Part shown: positions 1 through 11,067 of the stretch, in pieces | Layout of the letters: the number at the start of each line of letters is the position of its first letter | How positions within the stretch are numbered: position 1 is the stretch's first letter | Source: Clonostachys chloroleuca | Lineage: Eukaryota; Ascomycota; Sordariomycetes; Hypocreales; Bionectriaceae | Assembly (NCBI GenBank): GCA_037952775.1 | Contig: JBANAY010000004.1 | Coordinates: forward strand, 1,736,001-1,800,000 | DNA length: 64,000 nt | Reading direction: 5' to 3' | Made by a program: the position numbers and the translations under genes | The notes under the pieces: generated by a model | Database searches by the model: none | The model's input: only the letters and a program-made list of their open reading frames with translations | Told to the model about the DNA's origin: nothing

Positions 1-128
1 GGAACGATTGTGGTCCCCATTGAGATGAGAGAAGGGCAGTGCCCCAGCCCGGTGTGCCCTAACAGCTTGAGAGGCGGCTGCCGTGTCATGTAACATGATA
101 CAGAGGATGGTCTCTTGGGTCAGCTGCC

Positions 129-1318
129 TTAGAGCCGGTGGCCATCCGCAGCGACCTCAACTACCTGGTCAAGGCCCTCGTACTCGGGAACCTCAAAATC
201 ATATTTTTTTGCAATCATGGGAGAGACAAATCTGTGTTTCTCCATCGTCAGATCCGGTTGAAAAGGTTGGTCAGGAACCAGTTGAGCCTACCTTCCCCCA
301 ACAAAGTGTCGCCCTGTGAAGTGCTTCACAAGCGGTTTTGGTGCCGTGAGGCTAACGAGAGTCGCAGGCATAAAGTTACTACCTAACCCGGAATTTGGAG
401 GCCCGTTTTCAATATCCCACGACGAAGGAGCATCAACCGAAGTGACGGGGACCTTTGTGTCCGCGAGGGCTTGGATCACCGCCGGGAATGGCTCCCGAAC
501 TTCGCCTGAGAAGCTGAACCCTGCCGCTCTTCGTCAACACCTGAAACTCTCCATCGTGGCAAGTTCAGCCTTGCTCACCGAAAATCGCGTCGACAACGTG
601 GTCCGTGGAATCCAGGGCTGTGTGGAAATCATCTACGAAGGGAACTCTGAGATCCTCAAGTTGCTTGGCAAGACGCTGGGCCCTGTGTTAGTCGTGGTCA
701 ATGGTTGGAGAGTTGGATTCTGTGGCCGAGGACAAGTAAACGAAACAAGAGGCACACATGCGAACCGTGCCCGGAATTTAGAACCCCTTAATCCTAGACA
801 GCAAGATATTTTTGACGATAGCATGCTCATACCTGGTACAGTTCATTCTTGCTCCTCTTTGGATAGAAAATCGTTGGCGAGTAACCATAATGAAACAGGT
901 GTCTGGCGGCGACGAGGCCATCACCCCCTAGACCACACTCAGGACCGCACACACGAGAGGCGACTTCTCAGCATGGGAATTTCACACCCACCGTTATTCC
1001 CAGGGCCACAGGCAACCAGAATCCGAGGACCCTTCTCAAGGGGATGGACCCTGAATACTTGGTGGTGGGGATGTTAGTGCCGGTGACACAACCCTTAGCT
1101 TGATCGAAGACTACCACCTTACCAGCTTGTGAAACTGATAGGCCGGCAAGCTCCATTAACTGGTCGATGGAGAAGGCGCAAGTGCTCATCAGTTCCTGGT
1201 CGAGCGCAGCGGCCGCTTTTGCGCCCAAGGTCTGACATCATAAGATAGGGTCTATCAGCTTCATTCCAGGCAAGTGGAACCGCATTATGGAGTTGGGGTG
1301 GCGTACTTTCAATGCCAT
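129..1318 (-). CDS. NAD(P)H-hydrate epimerase (YjeF N-terminal domain)
   Basis: This enzyme epimerises the R and S forms of damaged NAD(P)HX so that the partner dehydratase can repair them; fungal forms are expected in mitochondria and cytosol. My model has seven exons: 1318-1307, 1231-1123, 1057-992, 927-833, 675-579, 520-292 and 231-129, giving about 236 aa. The 12-nt first exon encodes MALK and joins to [14 protein letters not shown]. Seen motifs are [17 protein letters not shown], the dinucleotide-binding [24 protein letters not shown] and [14 protein letters not shown], which carries the conserved Asp. The family usually reads STGAFS where this copy has STCAFS. Length and motif order match the fungal family. 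It diverges from the S16 gene, with 332 bp between the start codons as a shared promoter region. The family call is secure; the exact splice at the GNNGGDG codons is the least certain junction. Confidence 0.9.
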
Positions 1319-1650
1319 GATGTGAATAGCTTATTTTAGACGCAAAAATGAGGCGTGGGAATGGGAAAGAGCAAAAGTTGGCATGTAAAGCGAAGGAATT
1401 GGGTCGTGTACATGAGGGCGGGTGGGAATTGAATGACATTGACATCATTGGTTTGAAGTGATTGGTTGAATTGAAACAATCCCGGACCGGGTGGGGCAGA
1501 AGGGCCACAATTGAGAGCGTTGACGGACAAAAGCTAATCCGCCGAGAAAATTCCGTGAAACCACCCACCCCCATAACCTACTCTTGAAGCATCACCACCC
1601 ATCTGTACCGCCAGCTTGGGAAGCACCTAGACGCAAAAATCTATCAAATC

Positions 1651-2070
1651 ATGGTGGTCAAGATCCGCCTCGCCCGATTTGGGCGCCGAAATTCCCCATT
1701 CTACAACATCGTTGTCGCACACGCCCGGTACGCACCTTCCTGATGCTTTGGACGCCCCAATCGCCGACCTTTGGCTGACATAGTTTGCTTCCGATCCTGC
1801 AGAACGGCACGAAATTCGAAACCCATTGAGGTCATTGGCACCTATGACCCCATCCCCAAGGCGGACCCTTACGGCAACCCGAAAAAACTTCACAAGGACA
1901 TCAACCTCGACATTGATCGTGCCCGGTACTGGGTCGGTGTCGGCGCCCAACCCACAGACACCGCCTGGAGGATATTGAGCATGGCGAAGGTCCTGCCAAA
2001 GAAGGTTGTTGGGCTTCAGCGCGAAAAGCCCTTGGAACCTGTCGAGGCCAAGTCTGTGAAGATTCACTGA
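1651..2070 (+). CDS. MRPS16: Mitochondrial small-subunit ribosomal protein bS16m
   Basis: Component of the mitochondrial ribosomal small subunit, homologous to bacterial S16. Two exons, 1651-1727 and 1803-2070, give 114 aa. The start is followed by [20 protein letters not shown], the typical S16 N-terminus; splicing joins VVAHAR to [19 protein letters not shown]. The intron begins GTACGC and ends CTGCAG. The C-terminal extension ([20 protein letters not shown]) is a basic tail of the kind fungal mitochondrial S16 proteins carry. It is transcribed away from the NAD(P)HX epimerase gene. No separate cleavable presequence is obvious, as is usual for this protein. Confidence 0.95.
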
Positions 2071-2602
2071 GGACCGAGCGTTGAGTTTGGCATTGAGAAA
2101 AGGGGATGTACGATAATACCTGTACAGCATTGTTCTGGCGTTGACTTTGGGGGAAACGAGGATTTATTGGCGCACGGCGGTCCCAAATCCGCCGCCTGGC
2201 CTTGTTTCTATATGTATTGAATGGCATGTACGACCACATTTAACTTCACCCGATTCCCGTGCATGCAAAGACCCCTTGGCCCAATTCACCGTGACTGTAT
2301 AAGAATCACCGCGTTTCATCTGAGAGATGTGATTAAACTAAATATATGGAGGTCTTTAATCTACACTATATGCTTGTATATAGCTATTTAGTTATTATAG
2401 TATCCAATACTCTCTATAACGCCAACCCCGTGTCTAGGGAACGGATTGAAATCCGCTTTCAAACTCCGCTGATGCCATGCCGCACTTGATAACGTTAACT
2501 GAAAGAATGTGAGAACTGGTGCAAGAAAGGGAATGTAGGAGATGGGAAGTGCCTGAAATGAAGGCCGTCAAGTCATGATAGTAATCGTGCGCGCATATTG
2601 GA
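2071..2602. other. Intergenic, convergent 3' ends
   Basis: The S16 gene and the amino acid transporter end towards each other here. The segment near 2335-2410 is AT-rich (runs such as TATATGCTTGTATATAGC) and probably holds 3' UTRs and polyadenylation signals. I see no gene. Confidence 0.5.
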
Positions 2603-4451
2603 TTAGGTTCTGTGCACGAAGAAGATATTGAGAATCAAGCACACCGTCATGACAATGATGCCATACACAGCGAGGCTGAGACTGAGTTTGCGGAGGAGGC
2701 CCTGATCAATGTGCTCCAGATCCCATCGCCACTTCCTTCGCCATCGCCAGTTGTTAGTGAGTGTCGTACCGGTTTCTGAGGCAGACAGTAAGCTAGCTGT
2801 ACTTCCAGCAACTGTGACGGCGGAGTCGGCTATCTCGGAATCGCTGATTTCGTCAATATCATCATCTTCCTTGATGAGCCGTTGGTGGTGGATGCTCTCC
2901 GGGTCGCTAATTTTATAATAAAAGAGGCCGGGAAGGATAAAGCTAATCGATGTAGACCCTGTGCTTCCAACAAAGGCTAGAACGCGGTCAAGACTGGAGA
3001 CCGAGAGTGCAGTGATATACGAGAGGATCAAAATGACCGTGGTGAGAAGCGCGAAACGACCGTCTGACATGGCGGCTTGACCACCATGATCACTTCGCGT
3101 GGCTGGTGCATGAAGAGGCGGCGACGCTGGGCGGACAGGAGCTAGAGTCGGGCCTCGGTTGGGGCGCCACTTCATGACAGCATCCAAAGATGCACGGCAT
3201 GGGTGAACTTGAAGAGGGATGGAAAATAGAACAAGAACGACGATGGCCGCTTTTCCGATGGTGGAAGCAACGCCGGTTGGATCTAGTCTTGTAAGTACGG
3301 GGAGAGGATGAAATCCAGATTGAAAATGGAATCACATACACATTGAAATAATATTTGCCACAATGGCATTGCCAAAAGTAATGTAGCCAGCGATCGAGAC
3401 GACTATGTAAATGACAGCCGCAAGTCCAATACTGGACCCAATTACGCGTGTAATGCTGGAAGGCGAGTTGTCTTTGATCTCATTCATAATGGAGAACATC
3501 TGCGAAAGGAGTCAGTAAGTGGGAGTAAGGTCGCTGAGCAGTGGTAGGGATGAGAGCACTGACATTCTGATGGCACGTGTATGCGAACACAACGACAGGC
3601 AAAGCGCTTAACGTCTGTATAGGCCCTGCCCACTTGATAACGCGGATATCCTCGGGGCTCGCATGGGGATCTACAGCGAAGTGATAGATGACGAGCACAA
3701 TCAGGTAGCCTATGGACACAAGCGCGATGAGACTGGTGTACTTGAGCGAGTCAAGTCTCCGCAAGAATGCCAAGGGGATGACCAGAAGCATGAACGCCGT
3801 GATCCAAAAATGACGGTCAACTAGATACGGATAACCGTTGGCTTGGTCGTTGAACCCGAGCACCACGCCAGGCATCAAGTCGCCAATAATAATCATATAA
3901 GAAACACCCACACCGAAGCATTTGACGGCGATTGCGAGGTCGAAGAGAACCGCGGCATTTGGGTATGTAATCTGCGACAAGGCGAAAAACGAGGAGGTTC
4001 CGCGATCAAGATATCGGGCGCATTTCGATTGGAGATAGAGTCCGAACGCTGCCATACAACCGGACCAGACAATGAGAAGGGTTCCGAGCATGATTCCCAT
4101 ATGGGATAATATCGATGGCATTGCAAGAGTACCAGCCCCAACAACTATAAAATAATTAACATATGAGCACTCGTCCCAGGTGATGCCGGTTTCGACTGAG
4201 GATGGATGTGCGTACTAGTATTCAAAAGATTGACGACGCTGCTGACCATGGACGCCTGGCCACCGCCGTGGCGGATGTCCTTTCTACCTCGTCTTCGAGA
4301 CCTGTTGGGCCAAATAGTACTTGTTAGTACATCGGTTGGAGAAACGGGATGAGAGGCTGCAAGGCTCCTCCCTTGAATGGACCGACCTCATTGTATCACC
4401 TCCACCTGCGCGATAAGAAGTGGCATCGGCTATCGTCGAGTAGTGCGTCAT
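2603..4451 (-). CDS. Avt-type vacuolar amino acid transporter (AAAP family)
   Basis: Multi-pass amino acid/proton transporter of the AAAP (Avt5/6/7-like) family, expected in the vacuolar membrane. The model joins 4451-4387, 4301-4216, 4144-3564, 3499-3340 and 3282-2603 for about 523 aa. Around residue 35 it reads GGGQASMVSSVVNLLNTIVG followed by AGTLAMPSILSHMGIMLG, the family signature of TM1. Further signs are NPAAV-like helices, VVVFAYTCHQN followed by MFSIMNEIKDNSP, and PLQVHPCRASLDAV. A hydrophilic acidic loop (EDDDIDEISDSE) precedes the last TM helices. The intron upstream of 4301 contains a perfect TACTAAC branch point. The N-terminus is the weak part: the ATG at 4451 keeps frame through a donor at 4386, but other starts are possible. 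Confidence 0.85.
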
Positions 4452-5140
4452 GTCCTGACAGAAGTATGGTAGAGTCGCCGCAGTTGTTTCGTTTGCAGGC
4501 AGAGAGTTGCTGGGCTCCGAAGCGATGTATGTTCTGTTTGAGTTGGGAGGTATGTACAAAAGAATGTCCCAAATGACCTGGACGGGCGGTAGGTCAATCA
4601 CCGGGTCGGTCTGGTCGTGTGCCGCCGTCTATCACTTGGGGCGGCACGGCGGCCAGATACAAGCCGCTTCGAGTTGTGCGACCTGGACGTCCTTCACTAA
4701 GGGAGGATAAAGCTGCAGTCTAGATGTGAGGAGGATGTTTTAGTGGTTGCAGGATACGGAAGCATGCTTCCTCTGACGTTTGAGGCCACGATCCGTCGGT
4801 GCCAGTGCCAAGATTGGCTTGTGGGGGTAGGCTGTGGCCAATCAGAAGGCGGCGCGGGCTACCGGGTAGTTTGAAAGCAACTAATCGCAGGCCAGAGATT
4901 GCTCGTAATAAGGCGCCATGCTTATCCTTATCCACACTCCTTTACCTCTGCTCCGACGTCACGCCAACACAGCCTCGAACGATACGAACGCCGCCGACGT
5001 CGGACCGGCCTCCTTGACTGATAGCCTTGCAAAGGACTATCGTCCCGTTGTGGTCATTTGAGGAGGGCTACATCTTGAGCAACACTAAACCCATTGATCG
5101 CATTTATCTGTGTTGGTCCCCGGTCCGAGGCTCCGTCGCA
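4452..5140. promoter_or_regulatory. Divergent promoter region, transporter / RO-10
   Basis: About 690 bp between two divergent start codons. It must hold both promoters. A CCAAT motif on the minus strand (ATTGG at 4837-4841) is visible. No open frame here looks coding. Confidence 0.4.
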
Positions 5141-5808
5141 ATGACAAGCTCCTTGGACGACACGACCCTGTCCACCCTTTCCCTGCTCGAGTCACGACTG
5201 CTGCAGATTGAGCATCTTCTTCATGGGCAATCGGATATTTCATCAGGCCAGGAAAACTCAGCTACGCTCAAACTGGCTGATTTGGAGAGACGGTTCAATG
5301 CTTTAACGTCTCACATACGCGTATATGGAGAGCTTCTGAAGATTTGTGAGTCCATTATTGGCGGCTCTCATCACTCGTCGTAAGATGCTAATTCACTCTG
5401 GCAGACCGTGCACACCCCGACTTCTTCCACTCGCCGGATCCATCAGAGGCTCCGACACAGCTCACAAACGATGCCATCCTGTCCATTGTCCTATCCGCCG
5501 CGTCTACGTATCCGGCAACGCTTTCAGCCTTGACCGCTATCAAGGACAGCCAGATCCCCGATCCAGCAGAGAGTGCTGCACTGTTGGCCCAGACCGAGAG
5601 GATGACGGCTATCGAGGCAACTCAACTAGCCCAGGCAGCTGAGATCGCCGAGCTTCGGACAAGGAGTGAGGCTGTTCTACGGTCCTGGTACGAGAGCTCC
5701 ATCTTGTCAAACTCTCAGCTGTTGGCCGACATTGAAGGCCGAGTGGAAAAGATTGAGCGGCAAGTCAAAAGGGTTGAGCGAATCCGTGATGAAGATGAAG
5801 CGATATGA
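5141..5808 (+). CDS. ro-10: Dynactin p24-like subunit, nuclear distribution protein RO-10
   Basis: Homologue of Neurospora RO-10, a p24/dynactin-3-like shoulder subunit required for dynein-driven nuclear distribution in hyphae. Two exons, 5141-5345 and 5405-5808, give 202 aa. The N-terminus runs LSLLESRLLQIEHLLHGQ, then a predicted coiled coil (LKLADLERRFNALTSHIRVY). Splicing yields LLKIYRAHPDFFHSP, a conserved motif, followed by LSALTAIKDSQIPDP. The C-terminal half is a long coiled coil ending in VEKIERQVKRVERIRDEDE. Intron ends are GTGAGT and GGCAG with a GCTAAT branch. Length and order of the blocks match the fungal family. Confidence 0.85.
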
Positions 5809-7720
5809 ATGGACGAATTACGAACACTTATCACCCGTATGAACCAACACCTCAAAACTCGCGTGGATGACGGTGCATTGCCTCTTTCAACGCCAATGGC
5901 TTGTAGGACACTGCACACAGGGAATTGAAGGAGTATCAAAGGCTGAAATATCACAAAATTGGGCTGGCTCAGAGTCAAGATATTGCCGGATAGATTAGAT
6001 GGCTGGTGTGGCACAATGACCTTACGAATCACCCAACAATATACCCATAATATTATTCGAAGTCATGCTCGAGGGCTTGAGTCGGCGATATACACGTTGA
6101 ACAACTATCACCCGAATAGATACACCTATGCATACGTGCATATGAATGTCAGGGTTGCCGATTGGTATTGTCTGGTTGTTGATCCTCTGAGAGAGGGACC
6201 ATCTCCGGTGTGGATCGATCGGACGTGCCAAGAAGCGGGAAGTTTTTTCCAGTTTATTTTTATGTGTCAAAGCCGCAAAACTAAATCCACATAAGGCCAT
6301 CCGCGGCGTCCAGCCACTGCGACCGGCCTTTGTCCAATCAGGGTGCTAGGCCGGGCTCAGGATTCAAGACGCATCATGTCGAAGGGAATAGCTCTGATAA
6401 CAGTCAGGGGTAGGCACATACGCGGCACAGTGCGAGAATAAGCAAATAAAGAACGGGCCAGGGGGCGCCACCGTCGCATCGCCAGTCTCAACGGTCGAGA
6501 AACGCTGGCGGACCAAGTGGACTTTGGGTGCCTTAGGTGAGAGCTTATCCTGGGCTGGGCTGGGTTTTGGCAACGGCCAGCTGGTGCTGGAGGCGAGCCA
6601 GACGGAAAAAGGCGATAAGATGGAAGAATGGGAGAACAGAGGCTGGCACATAAATACGAACAGATATATGCAAATCAGGGAAATATGATCTGTCTCCATT
6701 CCTCTGCCTGGCCCTGAGTGCCTTATGCAAGGTTTTCCGAGAGATCCATGGGCGTTCTCTCTTCATGGCAACCCATGCTTTTGTCGGAATCCGAGAGCAG
6801 GGAACCGCCCAGCCTAAGGCTTCCTGCATAGACCATCTCGACACCAGCACGCATGGAGAAAAGATCCTTTGGCACCTGCTGAAGCCTCATCCTAGTCCAC
6901 GTAAAAGACCATCGTCTAGAACCACCGAGAATTTCTTAAATGTCGCTCGGCCTTCTTGAGCCAGGAGAGCCGTATATTAGTTCAGATCGTGAAACCGCCA
7001 ACTTGGCAACTCCCTGTGGGACCCCTGCAGCAACCAAGTCTCATCACCCGATAGAGGCCTACCATAGGTTGGAGTGGTGCTACCGGGCAAGGAATGGCGA
7101 GCCAGTCGACTTGCGCACGGCCGTGGTTTGTGAGGCATGTTCCGGAAAATCACAACGCACACGCACGATGGGCACGAGTACATGCAATGTTGACTCGAGC
7201 AGATGCTGGTCTCATGGGTGGAATGGTACAGACCTACCAACAGGTAAGAAAACCGCGAAGCAGCGACATGCCCCATGAGGAAGTACTGCAGCCGCGAGTT
7301 ATGGCCATGCAGAATGACTAATATGTACCTGGTGTGTGGATGTACTTTTGCGGGCGTTGGCAGCACACCTATCCACGTGTATCGCTACCTCGCCTGCCAG
7401 AATGAATGATCCCGGTAGCGCACTGTGTACTACTGCGCCAGGAGCCGGGGGAGCCAAATTGGCTGCAATTCCCATCACCTCAGCAGTGGCCCTGTGCCGT
7501 CCATCCTCAGGGAAAGGCATTTCACCCAATATTAATATGTGGCTACTAGTAGGTGCATACAGGTACATAACTGTGCTAATAATTGCTAGGTAGGCTGCCC
7601 ATCCAAATCGGCTCCCCACTTGGACGCCTCAAATTACTCCCAGTAATATCGTACATAGAGTTAGTAGCAGTAAATTAAGAAATGCTGACAGCTTACCGAC
7701 GCCCTCAGCGCGCAAATTCG
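5809..7720. other. Intergenic, no gene recognised
   Basis: About 1.9 kb following RO-10. Open frames up to 111-129 codons occur on both strands but overlap each other, lack family motifs and show no codon regularity. I see no tRNA or repeat. Confidence 0.4.
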
Positions 7721-8587
7721 GATGCTTGGAGCAGGCCCCCCTACGCACCCACCATCACCTTGCAGCACAGGCGCACCTAGGACCTAATACTGACCACCCA
7801 CCCGCCCGTAGCCGCCAGTTTCTCTCCCCCAACCAGCTGCTGCACGCAACCTCGCGCAACCCCCTCACCACGCAGGACCATTCGTCTGTCCACTCGTTCC
7901 TCACCAACGTCCTTCTTTTGAATCTCTCTTGTCTTTTGCCTCACCCATCCCATTTTCCCTTTGCGCCGGACCTGGGCTGTGCTCACCACTGTCTTATCTT
8001 CGTCGACGTTGCTGGACCACTCCCCCTTCGCCCAACCTCGCCACGACCCTCTTGTTTTCAGCTTCCGCCCGGCGAGACAGTCACGAAAGACAGACACGAC
8101 ACGAATCATACGAACCCCAGCCCAGCCACCCGCCTATAGTATACAGTGCCATACCGAGCAGCATCATCGTTGACGTCGGAACCTGCCTTTTATATATTCC
8201 CGTGTGGCTTGGTCTCCATTGTCGGCACATCGCCTTGCTGTCCAATCCCCCCTTAGGCCTTCGCTCTCAAACCCGACCGCCCGATTTACGAAACTGCGCT
8301 GGAATTTCGCATCGCGTTGCCCGCCTGTTCTTCTGTTGGAAATATCCTTCGCCTCGATAACCCTCCTCACTTGGGCAGCGTCGCAAACTTTTGTTGAATA
8401 ATTCGCGAGTCGCTCGAGGACCGTTGCTAGCTTCTGCTTACTTGAACTGATCGACTCGACTGATCGACTGATCGACATTGGCGCTCAATTTACTTTTTGT
8501 GCCACTGGTCAATCCGTCTGACCACATTGCGCCAAAGAGACTGGCCGCTCCCTTATGCCATCGTTGCTCTCACCATCACTGAAGAAC
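7721..8587 (+). promoter_or_regulatory. Promoter and long pyrimidine-rich leader of SHO1
   Basis: From about 7726 the plus strand becomes C/T-rich (CTCTCTTGTCTTTTGCC and similar) up to the Sho1 start, as is common in long fungal 5' leaders. A direct repeat of GACTGATCGA occurs at 8455-8476. An in-frame ATG at 8555 lies 33 nt before the chosen start. Extent of the transcribed part is not visible from sequence alone. Confidence 0.4.
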
Positions 8588-9594
8588 ATGGATCACTCGA
8601 GAGCGTCGTACGGTCGCCGCAAGGGCATCCAGATGGGCAACATCCTGGGTGACCCCTTCGCGCTGGCCACCATTTCCATCGCTATTGTATGGTGCACTTC
8701 TTTTATTCCAGTTGATCAACCGCTAACACGCGACAGCTTGTCTGGCTTCTTGCCTTTGCCGCCCTTATTGTCGTATTCGTCGAGACCAAGGAGAAGGATA
8801 ACTTACCGAGTAATTTCGTCTGGTGGTCTATCGCCTACGATTTGTTCGTCATCTTGGGTGTTTTTACTATCGTTGCTAGTGATACAATCCACACCTACCA
8901 CGTTGCGCTAACGGCCTACTGCTCCGCTGGCATGGCTCTGACCAGCATCGCGGTGAACAGTCTGATTCACAGCTCAGAGGCTGCGAAGCAGGCATCCGCT
9001 GCTGGTTTCATTCTACTCGCTATGCTCATGGTATGCACTACAGCATCTGCAATGCGAGGTATATCCTGCTAACCTGTTGGACAGATTATCTGGACCTTCT
9101 ACTTTGGATCCACGCCATCCTCAACCCCCCGAGCTTTCCTTGACTCTTTCGCACTGACCAAAGAATCCGCCATCCTGCACCGTCAAACTATGAGTGGCTA
9201 TGGAGGTACTGGCCGCCCTGAAACTTCCAACTCTGTGCAGCCTCCTCAAATGTACACCTCTGCCCAATTGAACGGCTTCGAAAACCCATCCAGCGTTGGA
9301 GGCGCATCTCAAATGAACCGTGGCTCAGCAGTGCAACCATACAACCACCCGTCGGGCCAGATTCAAAAGTCTGCATCGCCCGGTGCTGATGCCGAGGTCG
9401 TACCACCCACCGAATACCCCTACCGCGCCAAGGCTATCTACAGCTACGAAGCCAACCCTGATGATGCCAACGAAATTTCTTTCTCGAAACACGAAGTACT
9501 CGAGGTTTCCGATGTCAGTGGAAGATGGTGGCAAGCACGTAAAGAAAACGGCGAAACGGGTATTGCCCCCAGTAACTACCTCATCTTATTATGA
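8588..9594 (+). CDS. SHO1: High-osmolarity signalling protein Sho1
   Basis: Plasma-membrane osmosensor/adaptor that recruits the MAPKK Pbs2 through its SH3 domain in the HOG pathway. Exons 8588-8686, 8737-9030 and 9085-9594 give 300 aa. Four TM helices lie between about residues 25 and 140: [49 protein letters not shown] and [19 protein letters not shown] hydrophilic linker follows. The C-terminal SH3 domain (about residues 240-300) shows [40 protein letters not shown] and YLILL, with the ALYDY-like and PSNY motifs. The start at 8588 ([12 protein letters not shown]) matches the usual N-terminus; an in-frame ATG 11 codons upstream is an alternative. Confidence 0.96.
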
Positions 9595-10387
9595 GCTACG
9601 ACCGATTGATTTCCTTGCGGCTTCTTTTCTATCAAATCTTTTTTTGACCACATCGGAGCTGAGCAGCTCATGGCTACCCTCTTTACTCTTTATTCATAAC
9701 ATGAGGCCATTGGTTTTTCGGATATGTTGGATGGAGTATATACGGGCTGACGGTAATTGTCTGCGGTCACACCTGTCGGACATGTTAATCAGCTTTTTTT
9801 TGGCCATTGGCTTTTTATTTGACACCCCTTCATTTCTTTACGTCTGCTCCTCAAAATTCACCCCACAATGGTTATTATATCTGCGGTATGGCCGATTATG
9901 AAGTTGATGTATTGAGGGTATCGCTTGTAGCTACGACTCATTAGGAGAGATGTAGGCTGAGTGTAAACTGCGATGTATATAGTTTTGGAGTTTGGGCATC
10001 AATGATGATTCATCTATCGTGTTTACAGCAAACCATCAATTTGTGAGCCGTGTCGCTGTTTGTTGGTCAGGAAGTACGCATGCTATCCATTATCCAATTT
10101 GAAGAAGATCATGTCTAAGATTGCAAGTCGATCAGTTTGAGGAGGCTTGACCCTCATGTCGTTCGCATACGGCTGCGAACATATATTGCCGTGTGGTCCT
10201 CACCTAGTCTATAATGTATGGTAACTGGGTAAAAACTTCAAAGGTGAAGAACATGGAGACACGCTCTCTACTGTCCTAATCCCACTAAAACGCCGTAAAT
10301 ACGCACCTTGACCAAAAAACGTCTACAACCTTCCCAGCATGCATGTGGGGAGACATAAGAAAATCAAAGCCAGGACGCCTAACCCAT
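9595..10387. other. Intergenic, convergent 3' ends of SHO1 and SPC19
   Basis: About 790 bp, AT-rich with several T-runs (for example TTTTTTTTGG near 9794). It probably holds both 3' UTRs. No gene seen. Confidence 0.4.
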
Positions 10388-11067
10388 TTATCCCTCCAGC
10401 TGCTTCCTCAACTCCCTCTCTTTCTGCAGGACCTCAAGCTCCAGCCTCTCTACGCCGTACCTTAGAGCCTCTTTCCGTTGCTTCACCGCCCGAGCTCGCA
10501 GCTTGACCTCGCCCGTCAGCTTCCGGCCCTTTGGCTTGGGGCCTCTTGGCGGCGCCCTTGCCCTTGCCGTCGCCGTCGGCGGCCAGGCGGCCGTGCTGCA
10601 GCTCCGAGCGGGCTTTGAGGGTCTCTATGCGCCGCTCCTGGCGCTCAATCTGCGCGTCGGCGCGGGAGAGGAGGAGCGCGATGTAAGGGCCGATCTCGTC
10701 GCGGAGAGAGGACTCGGCGGCGGCGAGTGTTGACTGGGGGATGAGTTCGTAGTGCTAGAAGCGGGAAATGAGAAAACCGTGGCCATTAGCTCATGATGAG
10801 ATGAATGGCGGGGGATGGGGAACAAAGAAGGGGAAATTGGTTTCCGGGGGAGAGGGAGGGCACAGGCAGGCAGGCAGGCAGTCGAATGTGTGTGGGTGTG
10901 GGGGAGGATCGTGTACATACGCGAACTGTTTTGAGGACGCTGACTAGGCGTGGGAAGTCGGACACGCCCGAGTCGAGGGTCTCAACCGACGACTCGAGGA
11001 ATTTCAGGGACGAGCGGAGGGAGGAGACGCAATCCGCATAGGTGGTAATGTTGGACGATGTCGCCAT
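10388..11067 (-). CDS. SPC19: DASH complex subunit Spc19, apparent single-base frame break
   Basis: Kinetochore DASH/Dam1 ring subunit that couples kinetochores to spindle microtubules. Exon 1 is 11067-10921 (49 codons, ending LDSGVSDFPRLVSVLKTVR) and exon 2 runs 10754-10388. The junction gives TVR-HYELIPQSTLAAAESSLR, then DEIGPYIALLLSRADAQIER, all typical of Spc19. Exon 2 is 367 nt, one base more than a whole number of codons needs. The first 82 or so codons are in one frame; the conserved tail RYGVERLELEVLQKERELRK and the stop at 10388 are in another. The shift falls near 10527-10545, in the low-complexity linker. No plausible intron repairs it. Indel, assembly error or recoding are all possible. 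Confidence 0.8.

Noticed and set aside
316..1077. 253-codon plus-strand ORF
   Set aside because: It lies antisense to the well-supported NAD(P)HX epimerase exons and has no family motifs.
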